Shown: piece by piece, positions 8,825-15,569 of the stretch
Position numbering within the stretch: position 1 is the first letter of the stretch
How the letters are laid out: each line of letters starts with the position of its first letter
DNA from: Lentisphaeria bacterium
Lineage (GTDB): Bacteria; Verrucomicrobiota; Lentisphaeria; Oligosphaerales; Oligosphaeraceae
Assembly: GCA_016303095.1 (NCBI GenBank)
Contig: JAEDMH010000011.1
Location: forward strand, 1-26,368
Length of the DNA stretch: 26,368 nt
Direction of reading: 5' to 3'
The notes under the pieces: generated by a model
Databases searched by the model: none
What the model was told of the DNA's origin: nothing
Seen by the model: the letters and a program-made list of their open reading frames with translations, nothing else
Program-made: the position numbers and the translations under genes

Positions 8825-9382
8825 TTACAGGAGATTTTTCCCGTAGTCGAACTCTCCTTTCATCTTGGTCTGGTCGGAGATGGTGCCCTTGCCCCGCTCC
8901 AGGGCCACGGTGCCCGTGCGGGCCAATTCCAGGATGCCGAACTCCTCCAGCATCCTCTGGAGCCCCTGGGCCTTGTCGTCGTCGCCGATGACGGCCAGGG
9001 TGAGGCACTGGGGATACATGTCCACCACAGAGGCCCGGAAGACCTCCGCCACCTCCAGAATCTTGGTTTGGGCTGCGCTGGAAGGCACCCGCACCTTCAC
9101 CAGCATCAATTCCCGGCGGAGGTTGGGACGTTCTGTGAGATCGGTGACGGAGTGGACGGGGATTTGCTTCCGGAGCTGGTTGCACAGGAGGCGGGCCCGG
9201 GCGTCGTCCGTGGTGATTTCGATGGTGATGCGGGAGACGGAGGGGTCGTCGGTGGGGCCCACGGCCAGGGAGTCGATGTTGTATCCCTTGCGGGAGAAGA
9301 GCCGGGTCACCTGGCTGAGGACGCCGGCGGCGTTGTCCACCAGCACGGCCAAGGTATGGAGTTTCTGGGGTTCTTGCATCAT
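8825..9382 (-). CDS. ilvH: Acetolactate synthase small (regulatory) subunit IlvH
   Basis: Valine-responsive regulatory subunit that activates and feedback-controls IlvB. About 185 residues: an N-terminal ACT domain (LAVLVDNAAGVLSQVTRLFSRKGYNIDSL, about 9-37, with the allosteric-site pattern of the family) and a C-terminal domain with RELMLVKV and FGILELARTG segments. Two adjacent ATG codons (9382 and 9379) follow the GAGGAGAGGA ribosome site; either may be used. It begins 19 bases after the ilvB stop, as expected for a coupled pair. The 134-base gap to ilvC holds a strong hairpin. Confidence 0.95.
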   Translation of the reverse strand: MMQEPQKLHTLAVLVDNAAGVLSQVTRLFSRKGYNIDSLAVGPTDDPSVSRITIEITTDDARARLLCNQLRKQIPVHSVTDLTERPNLRRELMLVKVRVPSSAAQTKILEVAEVFRASVVDMYPQCLTLAVIGDDDKAQGLQRMLEEFGILELARTGTVALERGKGTISDQTKMKGEFDYGKNLL

Positions 9383-9401
9383 GGCTGTTCCTCTCCTCTG
9401 G

Positions 9402-11111
9402 TTAGTCCACCAGGAAATCCGTGATCTTCCGTCCCGCCGCCACCATGGGACGCACCATTTCATCTTTTTGGATGGCGCAATCGATGACAAATCCCTTCTG
9501 GCTCTCCAGAGCCTCCTTCAGGGCCTGCTCCAACTGCTCCACGGTGCGGACGCGGCGCCCCTCCAGCCCGTAGGCCTGGGCCAGGAGGACGAAATCCGGG
9601 CCGCGGTGATCCAAGTCGGTCTGGCTGTAGCGTTTCTTGTAGCAGAGAGTCTGCCACTGGCGCACCATGCCCAGGGTCTGGTTGTTGAAAATGATGGTGA
9701 TGATGGGGAGGTGGTAGAAGGCCTCGGTGGCCAGCTCGTTGCAGTTCATGCGGAAGCTGCCGTCGCCGGTCACGTGGATGACGGCCTTGTCGGGATGGGA
9801 AACCTTGGCGCCGATGGCGGCCCCCAGGCCGAAGCCCATGGTGCCGAAGCCGCCGCTGGTGAGGAGTTGTCCCGGGTAGTCGAAGAGGAAGTTTTGGATG
9901 CACCACATTTGGTGCTGTCCCACATCGGTGGCCACGATGGTATCCTGGGGAAGGATTCTTTTGATGGCGCCGCAGACCTGTTTGGGGTTGAGGGTGTCCC
10001 CGGAGATGGGATATTGGGGTTGTCGGGGATAGGAGAAGACCTTTTCCTTCCATTGGGGATGGCTGCCCTGCTCCACCCGTTCCAGGAGGCAAGCCAGCAC
10101 CCGCCGGGCGTCGCCGATGATGTGGTGGGTGGTGGGCACGTTCTTGTCGATTTCGGAGCGGTCGATGTCAATTTGGACCACCTTGGCCTGTCGGGCGAAG
10201 GAAGCCGGATCCAGGGCCACCCGGTCGGAGAAGCGGCATCCCACGGCGATGAGGAGATCGCAGTTGGCCACGGCGATATTGGAGGCCTGGGAGCCGTGCA
10301 TGCCCACCATGCCGGTGGAGAGGGGATGCTTTCCGGGGATTCCTCCGCAGCCCATGATGGTGAAGGCGGAGGGGGCGTCCAGGCGTTCGGCGAATTCCAC
10401 ATATTCCTTCTGGGCCCGGGAGAGGACCACGCCGCCGCCGCAGATCAGGAAGGGGCGCTGGGCTTCCCGGATCATCCGGGCCAGAATGTCCAGATCCTCC
10501 TGGTCGGGTTCCGGGGGGCGGAAATTCTGGCTGGCTCGGTGGATCAGAGCGGCCAGTCCTCCGTGGGTCACATGCTGTTCCCGGGGAAGAGGAGTGTATT
10601 CCGTTTCCGCGGCGGTGGCGTCTTTCTGGATGTCCACCAGAACGGGGCCGGGGCGTCCGCTGCCGGCGATGGCAAAGGCCTGGCGGAGGGTGTCGGCCAG
10701 CTCCTCCACCCGGCGCACCAGGAAGGCGCTTTTGGTGATGGGCATGGCGATGCCCGTCATGTCCACTTCCTGGAAGGAGTCCTTTCCGATGAGGGAGCCC
10801 ACCACATTGCAGGTGATGAAGACCACGGGGGAGGAGTCCAGATAGGCGGTGGCGATGCCGGTGGTGAGATTGGCGGCGCCAGGGCCGCTGGTGGCCATGC
10901 AGACCCCCACCCGCCCCGTGCTGCGGGCATATCCGTCGGCGGCGTGAGCCGCTCCCTGCTCGTGGCTGGTGAGAATGTGCCGGATCCGATCCTGGTAGTC
11001 CACCAGTTCGTCATAGACATTGAGAATGGTTCCGCCGGGATATCCGAAGACGGTGTCCACCCCCTGTTCCAGGAGACATTCCACCAAGATTTTCGCGCCA
11101 GTGCATTTCAT
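9402..11111 (-). CDS. ilvB: Acetolactate synthase large (catalytic) subunit IlvB
   Basis: Thiamine-diphosphate enzyme that condenses pyruvate with pyruvate or 2-ketobutyrate, the first common step of Val/Leu/Ile synthesis. The 569-residue protein has the N-terminal TPP glutamate motif (SHEQGAAHAADGYAR, about 49-63), a central FAD-type domain, and the C-terminal TPP/Mg motif GDGSFRMNCNEL...NN near residue 430. It is first of the ilvBHCD run. The start codon has no clear Shine-Dalgarno, and the upstream ~390 bases contain a likely attenuation leader. Confidence 0.97.
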   Translation of the reverse strand: MKCTGAKILVECLLEQGVDTVFGYPGGTILNVYDELVDYQDRIRHILTSHEQGAAHAADGYARSTGRVGVCMATSGPGAANLTTGIATAYLDSSPVVFITCNVVGSLIGKDSFQEVDMTGIAMPITKSAFLVRRVEELADTLRQAFAIAGSGRPGPVLVDIQKDATAAETEYTPLPREQHVTHGGLAALIHRASQNFRPPEPDQEDLDILARMIREAQRPFLICGGGVVLSRAQKEYVEFAERLDAPSAFTIMGCGGIPGKHPLSTGMVGMHGSQASNIAVANCDLLIAVGCRFSDRVALDPASFARQAKVVQIDIDRSEIDKNVPTTHHIIGDARRVLACLLERVEQGSHPQWKEKVFSYPRQPQYPISGDTLNPKQVCGAIKRILPQDTIVATDVGQHQMWCIQNFLFDYPGQLLTSGGFGTMGFGLGAAIGAKVSHPDKAVIHVTGDGSFRMNCNELATEAFYHLPIITIIFNNQTLGMVRQWQTLCYKKRYSQTDLDHRGPDFVLLAQAYGLEGRRVRTVEQLEQALKEALESQKGFVIDCAIQKDEMVRPMVAAGRKITDFLVD

Positions 11112-11153
11112 AGGAAAAGGGATCCAGAGAGTTCGTTTGGGAAATGTGGTTCC

Positions 11154-11182
11154 GGCGGTCTTTCTGGAGAAAGTCGGCCGCC
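11154..11182 (-). other. Hairpin just upstream of ilvB
   Basis: In the ilvB leader RNA, CGGCGG-type arms (53-58 and 78-83 of the 11100s) pair, with an inner CTTTC/GAAAG stem (11160-11164 and 11169-11173). It lies between the attenuator hairpin and the ilvB start and could affect initiation. Confidence 0.4.
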
Positions 11183-11190
11183 GAATACGG

Positions 11191-11227
11191 AAAAAGCCCC
11201 ACAGTCTCGCATGGACCGAAGGGCTTT
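11191..11227 (-). terminator. Intrinsic terminator/attenuator in the ilvB leader
   Basis: On the minus strand AAAGCCC (11227-11221) pairs with GGGCTTT (11199-11193), running into a five-T tract (11195-11191). A small inner GGTC/GACT stem can close the loop. It lies about 80 bases before the ilvB ATG with no gene ending between it and the leader ORF, so attenuation of ilvB is the natural reading. Confidence 0.6.
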
Positions 11228-11323
11228 GGAAGTTCCGCGGCCGGGAGGCCGACGAATCTGGAATGGGGCAATTTCCTTTTCTGGGGGAGACGCTTCAGTC
11301 ACATGCCAAAAGTTTTCCTTTTC

Positions 11324-11360
11324 GCGTTGCCGGAGAGCGTCTGACGCCATCCTGCAACGC
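11324..11360 (-). promoter_or_regulatory. Leader hairpin following the putative leader peptide
   Basis: GCGTTGC (11360-11354, minus sense) pairs with GCAACGC (11330-11324); inner GGA/TCC and GCGT/ACGC stems leave a CAG loop. The stop codon of the leader ORF overlaps the first base of this stem, the placement expected if a stalled ribosome controls folding. Confidence 0.5.
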
Positions 11361-11416
11361 TATCTAACCGCGACGGTAAGTCGGAAGGCCATGGAATTGG
11401 CAGAAGCAGAATTCAT
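11360..11416 (-). CDS. Putative ilvB leader peptide
   Basis: An 18-codon frame (MNSASANSMAFRLTVAVR), or 10 codons from the internal ATG at 11392. Its last residues, RLTVAVR, contain one Leu and two Val just before the stop, which abuts a leader hairpin and lies 133 bases before a terminator-like hairpin. This matches the layout of amino-acid attenuators, but Leu/Val enrichment is modest and no Shine-Dalgarno is visible, so the call rests mostly on position. Confidence 0.35.
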   Translation of the reverse strand: MNSASANSMAFRLTVAVR

Positions 11417-11480
11417 GAAAAAGGGGAAAAGTGTGGGGGGGAAGTGCGCCGGGCAAAGAGCACCGGCTCCTAGGGAAGCA

Positions 11481-11504
11481 CCCCCGTTTTTGGAGAAACG
11501 GGGG
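11481..11504. other. 9-bp perfect hairpin in the potD-ilvB gap
   Basis: CCCCCGTTT (11481-11489) pairs with AAACGGGGG (11496-11504) around a 6-base loop. It is downstream of the potD-like gene and could act as its 3' end, but no U-run follows on the minus strand. Confidence 0.45.
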
Positions 11505-11505
11505 T

Positions 11506-11533
11506 ACTATAGCCATATTTTTCCTGTTTTCCA
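11506..11533 (-). promoter_or_regulatory. Candidate housekeeping promoter for the ilv operon
   Basis: Minus-strand TGGAAA (11533-11528) and TATAGT (11511-11506), 16 bases apart, match sigma-70-type -35 and -10 boxes at 4/6 and 5/6 positions. Transcription from here would give a leader of about 390 bases including the leader ORF and attenuator. It is the best candidate I see in this 471-base gap, but not a strong one. Confidence 0.3.
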
Positions 11534-11571
11534 CCCAGGAAATCCAGATTTTCGGGGGAGTTCCCGGGTGG
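11531..11571. other. Imperfect hairpin downstream of the polyamine-binding protein gene
   Basis: CCACCC (11531-11536) pairs with GGGTGG (11566-11571), then after one mismatch GGAA pairs with TTCC. It starts 12 bases past the stop codon of the lipoprotein gene, a reasonable place for a transcript end, although the run after it on the minus strand is A-rich rather than T-rich. Confidence 0.4.
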
Positions 11572-11582
11572 TTGGGGAGGGG

Positions 11583-12653
11583 TTATTCCTGGTCCAATCC
11601 GCCCTTGATGCGGTTCCAGTATTTCAGGTGGCGGGCTTCCTGTTCCGGAGAGAGTTCAGGCATGAACTCGGAGTTGGCCAGGACTTCCTTGGGGATGATG
11701 AAATTGCCGCTGGCCACCACTTCCGGATCCATCAGCTCCACCGCCCGGTAGTTGGGGCAGTAGGTATGGATGTCCAGGATGTTCTGGGCGGCGTTTTCGG
11801 GATCGTGGAGGAAATTGATGAGCTTGTAGGCCAATTCGGGATTGGGGGCGCTGTTGGGCACCACCAGGGTGTCGCAGCTCATGTGGCATCCCTCCTTGGG
11901 CATGACGAATCCCAAGGTGTCCGGCTGCTCGTCCACGGCCTGGGCCAAGTCGCTGAAGTAGCCCATCACCACCAGGAACTCGCCGGCGGAAAGACCGTTC
12001 TTGTATTGCTCGTTCTCGAACTTGATGACATTCTTCCGCCATTGGAGACCCAGCTTCACCACCTCCTCCATGCGGGCGTCGCCCTCCACGGGGTCGTCCA
12101 ACTCGGCGGCGGTGTAGCCCAGATAGCGTCCCAGGGCGCCCATGACCTCGGTGTAGTCGTCCAGCAGGGTCATGCGTCCGGCCAGCTGGGGATTTTCGAA
12201 GATGCTCCAGGAGGGCTGGAAGTCGGGAAGGCGTTTCTTGTTGTATCCCAGTCCGGTGTAGCTCATGAAGTAGGGCACGCAATAATCCAGGAGCTGGGGA
12301 TTCATCATGGCGACCACCTCCGGATCCAGATATTTCAGATTGGGGAGGAGGGATTTGTCCAACTTGCGGATCATACCTTCGTTCACCATCTTGCCAATGA
12401 AATAATGGGTGGGCACGATGATGTCGTACCCGGTGCCGCCGGCTTGAAGCTTAGCGAACATCATCTCATTGGAATCGAAGATATCCATCTTGATGACGCA
12501 GTCATTTTCCTTTTCGAAGCGCTCCACCAGCTCCGGGGAGAAGTAGTCCGCCCAGGTGTAGATGTGGAGGACCTGTTTACGTCCGCAGCCGGTGAGAGCC
12601 ACGGACGCAAGGACAAGAACGAGGAGGGCGAGGAGGGAGTGTTTTGGTTTCAT
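11583..12653 (-). CDS. PotD/PotF-like polyamine ABC transporter substrate-binding lipoprotein
   Basis: 356-residue extracytoplasmic solute-binding protein. The start at 12653 gives a lipoprotein signal peptide (Lys-rich N-terminus, hydrophobic core, lipobox LTGC with Cys23). The mature part begins with LHIYTWADYFSPELVERFEKE, the typical opening of spermidine/putrescine-binding proteins, and continues with GTGYDIIVPTHYFIGKM and a C-terminal AYKLINFLHDPENAA segment. Length fits PotD (~350). The usual permease and ATPase genes (potABC) are not adjacent, so the partner must be encoded elsewhere. The frame is open upstream of the chosen start but has no signal-peptide sense there. Polyamine specificity is inferred from family similarity. 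Confidence 0.85.
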   Translation of the reverse strand: MKPKHSLLALLVLVLASVALTGCGRKQVLHIYTWADYFSPELVERFEKENDCVIKMDIFDSNEMMFAKLQAGGTGYDIIVPTHYFIGKMVNEGMIRKLDKSLLPNLKYLDPEVVAMMNPQLLDYCVPYFMSYTGLGYNKKRLPDFQPSWSIFENPQLAGRMTLLDDYTEVMGALGRYLGYTAAELDDPVEGDARMEEVVKLGLQWRKNVIKFENEQYKNGLSAGEFLVVMGYFSDLAQAVDEQPDTLGFVMPKEGCHMSCDTLVVPNSAPNPELAYKLINFLHDPENAAQNILDIHTYCPNYRAVELMDPEVVASGNFIIPKEVLANSEFMPELSPEQEARHLKYWNRIKGGLDQE

Positions 12654-12688
12654 GGTGTGGATATTCCCAAGGGGATGGGGTTGCTTGA

Positions 12689-12705
12689 TGCCGGAACCCC
12701 CGGCA
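12689..12705. other. Small hairpin between the SDR gene and the lipoprotein gene
   Basis: TGCCGG (12689-12694) pairs with CCGGCA (12700-12705) around a 5-base loop, in the 165-base gap upstream of the lipoprotein start. No U-run follows; its role is unknown. The rest of the gap is purine/pyrimidine-skewed without a recognisable promoter. Confidence 0.35.
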
Positions 12706-12818
12706 GACTCCCGCAGAAGGGCATAGGGACCCCTCCAGGGAGAATGGGAGCTTGAGCCTTTCCAGGAGGGCGGAGGGGTTGTTCTTTCTTTTTCTCCCCT
12801 CTTTCCTCCCCTCATGGG

Positions 12819-13571
12819 TCAGGAAAGGCCGCCCGTGATCTCCAGGACGGAGCCGGTGACATACCCGGCCTGGGGACCCAGAAGATAAAGCACGCCGCAG
12901 GCCACTTCCTCCGGGCGTCCGAAACGCCGGCAGGGCACCAGGCGGGTGTATTCCTTCTTTTGGTCATCCGTCAAGCCACCAATGAAATCCGTGTCAATAA
13001 AGCCCGGGGAGACGCAGTTGCAGGTGATTCCCCGGGAGGCCACTTCCTTGGCTAGAGAGCGGCACATCCCCACCAGTCCCGCCTTGGAGGCGGCATAATT
13101 GGATTGTCCCTGCCATCCCAGGCGTCCCATGGGGGAGGTGAGGAACACCAGGCGTCCGCTGCGTCGGGGGAGCATGCGCAGCAGAGCCTGCTTGGCCATG
13201 TGAAAGGCGCCGTCCAGGTTCACGGACAGGACCCGTCGCCAGGATTCCTCGGGGAGCATGGCCGCCACCCCGTCCTGCCGGATCCCGGCGCAATTCACCA
13301 GGAAATCCAGGGCATATTCCTGTTGGTCCAGGCGTTGAAAGAGGGCTTCCACGGCCTGGGGAGAGGCCACGTCGCAGGCCTCCAGCTGGCACAGGGCGGC
13401 CTCCTGGGGAGACAGGGAGTCCCGGAAGGCCTGGGCGGCCTCCTGGTTGCCTCCGAAGACGGCCGTCACCCGGCACCCCCGTTGGAGCAAGGCGCGGCTG
13501 ATGGCCGCCCCGATGCCCCGAGTGCCCCCCGTGACCACCGCGCTCCTGCCCTGGAACTCCTGGTTCTCCAT
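12819..13571 (-). CDS. Short-chain dehydrogenase/reductase, FabG-like
   Basis: 250-residue classical SDR. The NAD(P)-binding motif TGGTRGIG lies at about 14-21, NCAG (for the usual NNAG) near 90, and the catalytic Ser (FLTSPMG), Tyr and Lys (SNYAASKAG) around 140-160; the C-terminal PGFIDTD and GYVTGSVLEITGG match 3-oxoacyl-ACP reductases. It may reduce 3-oxoacyl-ACP in fatty acid synthesis, but SDR substrates are hard to assign and no other fab genes are nearby. It begins 19 bases after glnS, with a G-rich ribosome site, so the two are probably cotranscribed. Confidence 0.85.
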   Translation of the reverse strand: MENQEFQGRSAVVTGGTRGIGAAISRALLQRGCRVTAVFGGNQEAAQAFRDSLSPQEAALCQLEACDVASPQAVEALFQRLDQQEYALDFLVNCAGIRQDGVAAMLPEESWRRVLSVNLDGAFHMAKQALLRMLPRRSGRLVFLTSPMGRLGWQGQSNYAASKAGLVGMCRSLAKEVASRGITCNCVSPGFIDTDFIGGLTDDQKKEYTRLVPCRRFGRPEEVACGVLYLLGPQAGYVTGSVLEITGGLS

Positions 13572-13590
13572 GCCTTTCTTTTCCCCCCTT

Positions 13591-15312
13591 CTAGCCCTTC
13601 TTCAGGATCTTCGCCCAGGAATCTTTCAGGGAGACCGTCTTGTTGAAGACCGGCGCCTCGGGGCGATGATCCCGCCAGTCGGTGACGAAATATCCCAGGC
13701 GTTCGAATTGGACCCGGCTTTCCGGAGGCAGCTGGGCCAGGCCCGCCTCCAGGCGGCATCCTTCCAGCACCCTCAGGGAATCGGGGTTGAGATTCTCCAG
13801 GAAGTCGTGGCCTTCCTCCACCGCATCGGGCTCCGGGGTCTTGAAGAGGCGGTCATATTCCCGGACAGTGGCGGAGACGGCGTGGGTGTCCTCCACCCAG
13901 TGGATGGTGCCCTTCACCTTGCGGCCATCGGGGGCGTTGCCGCCCCGGGTCTCGGGATCGTAGGTGCACAGCAGTTCCGTGACCTTGCCCTCGGCATCCT
14001 TCACCACTTCCTGGCAGCGGAGGAAATAGCCCCAGCGGAGGCGCACCTCCCGTCCCGGCGCCAGACGGAAGTATTTCGGGGGAGGATTTTCCTGGAAGTC
14101 CTCCTGCTCAATGACCAGATGGCGTCCGAAGGGGATCTTCCGGGTGCCCGCTTCCGGCTTTTCCGGATTGTTCACGGCTTCCAGCCACTCCACCTGTCCC
14201 TCGGGATAGTTCACCACGGTGACTTTCAGGGGATGGAGCACCGCCATATACCGGGGAGCCTCGTGGTTCAGCTCCTCCCGCAGGGTGTTCTCCAGAACGC
14301 CCATGTCCGTGACCCCGTTGAACTTGGTGATGCCCACGGCGGCCACGAAATTCCGGATGCTGGAGGGGGTGTATCCCCGGCGCCGGAATCCCCGCACGGT
14401 GGGCATCCGGGGATCGTCCCATCCGGCCACATGGCCTTCCTGGACCAGGCGGAGGAGCTTGCGCTTGGACATGACGGTGTAGGTCAGGTTCAGGCGGCTG
14501 AACTCGATCTGCCGGGGTTTCCGGGGGATGGGGAGGGGTTCCAGGAACCAGTTGTAGAGGGGGCGGTGAATCTCGAACTCCAGGGTGCACAGGGAGTGGG
14601 TCACCTCTTCCAGGGAATCCTCCAGGCCATGGGCCCAGTCATACATGGGATAGATGCACCACTGGTCCCCCGTGCGCTCGTGGCTTTCGTGGAGGATGCG
14701 ATACATCACCGGATCCCGGAAATTGATATTGGGATGGGACATGTCGATTTTGGCCCGGAGGACCTTGGCCCCATTGGGGAACTCCCCGTTCTTCATCCGC
14801 TGGAAGAGATCCAGATTCTCCTCCACGGAGCGCTCGCGCCAGGGGGAGTTCACCCCAGGCTGAAAGGGGGTGCCCCGGGTGGCCCGGATCTCCTCCGCGC
14901 TCTGGTCGTCCACGTAGGCCAGCCCCTTCTGAATCATCAGAAGGGCAAATTCATACATCTTGGGAAAGTAGTCCGAGGCGAACTTCACCTCCCCGTCCCA
15001 CTGATATCCCAGCCAGGCAATGTCCTCCTGGATGGAATCGTAATACTCCCGATCCTCCTTCCCCGGATTGGTGTCGTCCATCCGCAAATTGCATTTTCCC
15101 CCAAATTCCTGGGCCACCCCGAAATCCAGGCAAATGGCCTTGGCATGGCCAATGTGCAGATATCCGTTGGGCTCCGGAGGAAAGCGGGTGCGAATCTCCT
15201 CGGGACGGTACTTCCCGGTGGCCAAATCCTGGCGGACGATTTCCCGGATGAAGTCGGTGGGGGCCGTCTCCGCCGGGGCGGCGGCCGGAAGCGTGTCGCG
15301 TGTGTCTTCCAT
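13591..15312 (-). CDS. glnS: Glutaminyl-tRNA synthetase GlnS
   Basis: Class I synthetase that charges tRNA-Gln directly with glutamine. The 573-residue product has the ATP-site PPEPNGYLHIGHAK (HIGH at 53-56), LRMDDTNP, the family's YDWAHGLEDS and LEFEIHRPLYNW, the second signature VMSKRKL near residue 280 and a C-terminal anticodon-binding beta-barrel region. These features distinguish it from glutamyl-tRNA synthetases (MSK in place of KMSKS-type with the Gln-specific insertions). Its presence argues that this organism need not rely on transamidation for Gln-tRNA. The start has no Shine-Dalgarno and the leader is pyrimidine-rich. It heads a probable glnS-SDR-(lipoprotein) unit. Confidence 0.96.
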   Translation of the reverse strand: MEDTRDTLPAAAPAETAPTDFIREIVRQDLATGKYRPEEIRTRFPPEPNGYLHIGHAKAICLDFGVAQEFGGKCNLRMDDTNPGKEDREYYDSIQEDIAWLGYQWDGEVKFASDYFPKMYEFALLMIQKGLAYVDDQSAEEIRATRGTPFQPGVNSPWRERSVEENLDLFQRMKNGEFPNGAKVLRAKIDMSHPNINFRDPVMYRILHESHERTGDQWCIYPMYDWAHGLEDSLEEVTHSLCTLEFEIHRPLYNWFLEPLPIPRKPRQIEFSRLNLTYTVMSKRKLLRLVQEGHVAGWDDPRMPTVRGFRRRGYTPSSIRNFVAAVGITKFNGVTDMGVLENTLREELNHEAPRYMAVLHPLKVTVVNYPEGQVEWLEAVNNPEKPEAGTRKIPFGRHLVIEQEDFQENPPPKYFRLAPGREVRLRWGYFLRCQEVVKDAEGKVTELLCTYDPETRGGNAPDGRKVKGTIHWVEDTHAVSATVREYDRLFKTPEPDAVEEGHDFLENLNPDSLRVLEGCRLEAGLAQLPPESRVQFERLGYFVTDWRDHRPEAPVFNKTVSLKDSWAKILKKG

Positions 15313-15389
15313 AAGAAAGCAGGAGAAAAGGAGCAGAAGAGACAGACAAGGAAAAAGGGCTTCCCGGAGGAATGCGGAAAAAACGGGAT

Positions 15390-15395
15390 AATATA
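15390..15395 (-). promoter_or_regulatory. Second -10-like box upstream of glnS
   Basis: TATATT on the minus strand, preceded by a G-run, about 75 bases before the glnS start. No good -35 lies at the right distance. The surrounding sequence resembles that upstream of the hydrogenase operon (see findings). Confidence 0.25.
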
Positions 15396-15456
15396 CCCCC
15401 CCGCCATCCCCCTATGCCCTTGACACCCCCTTTTTCTCCTTCCCGGAGACAGGAAG

Positions 15457-15511
15457 TTTTTGTTTATTTATAAGTCATTGAATATAAGATAGTTATAAAT
15501 ACAAACAAAAA
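15457..15511. repeat. AT-rich inverted repeat between nfnB and glnS
   Basis: A 17-base arm (15457-15473) matches the reverse complement of 15493-15511 except for a 2-base insertion in the latter; the spacer is 19 bases. It is the most AT-rich stretch in this GC-rich window and overlaps both the nfnAB terminator tail and a candidate glnS promoter. Confidence 0.7.
15481..15508 (-). promoter_or_regulatory. Candidate promoter for glnS
   Basis: Minus-strand TTGTTT (15508-15503) and TATATT (15486-15481), 16 bases apart, match the sigma-70 consensus well. It sits right after the nfnAB terminator and would give a leader of about 160 bases. Confidence 0.4.
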
Positions 15512-15535
15512 TCCCTCCCCTGTGGATGGGGAGGG
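15503..15535 (-). terminator. Intrinsic terminator of the nfnAB operon
   Basis: On the minus strand CCCTCCCC (15535-15528) pairs with GGGGAGGG (15520-15513) around a 7-base loop, followed by ATTTTTGTTTG. The stem starts 35 bases after the nfnB stop. It is the clearest intrinsic terminator in the window. Confidence 0.85.
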
Positions 15536-15569
15536 AGGCCGGCAATCTCGGGGGTTCGGGAGGGTGGCG

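Noticed and set aside
11112..11400. A T-box leader for ilvB
   Set aside because: The conserved T-box sequence and the stem I features are not found; the layout better fits ribosome-mediated attenuation.
8865..12755. A 1296-codon open frame on the + strand opposite ilvB, ilvH and the lipoprotein gene
   Set aside because: Antisense to well-recognised genes, low-complexity Gly/His/Val-rich composition typical of the complementary frame of GC-rich genes, and no domain similarity that I can see.
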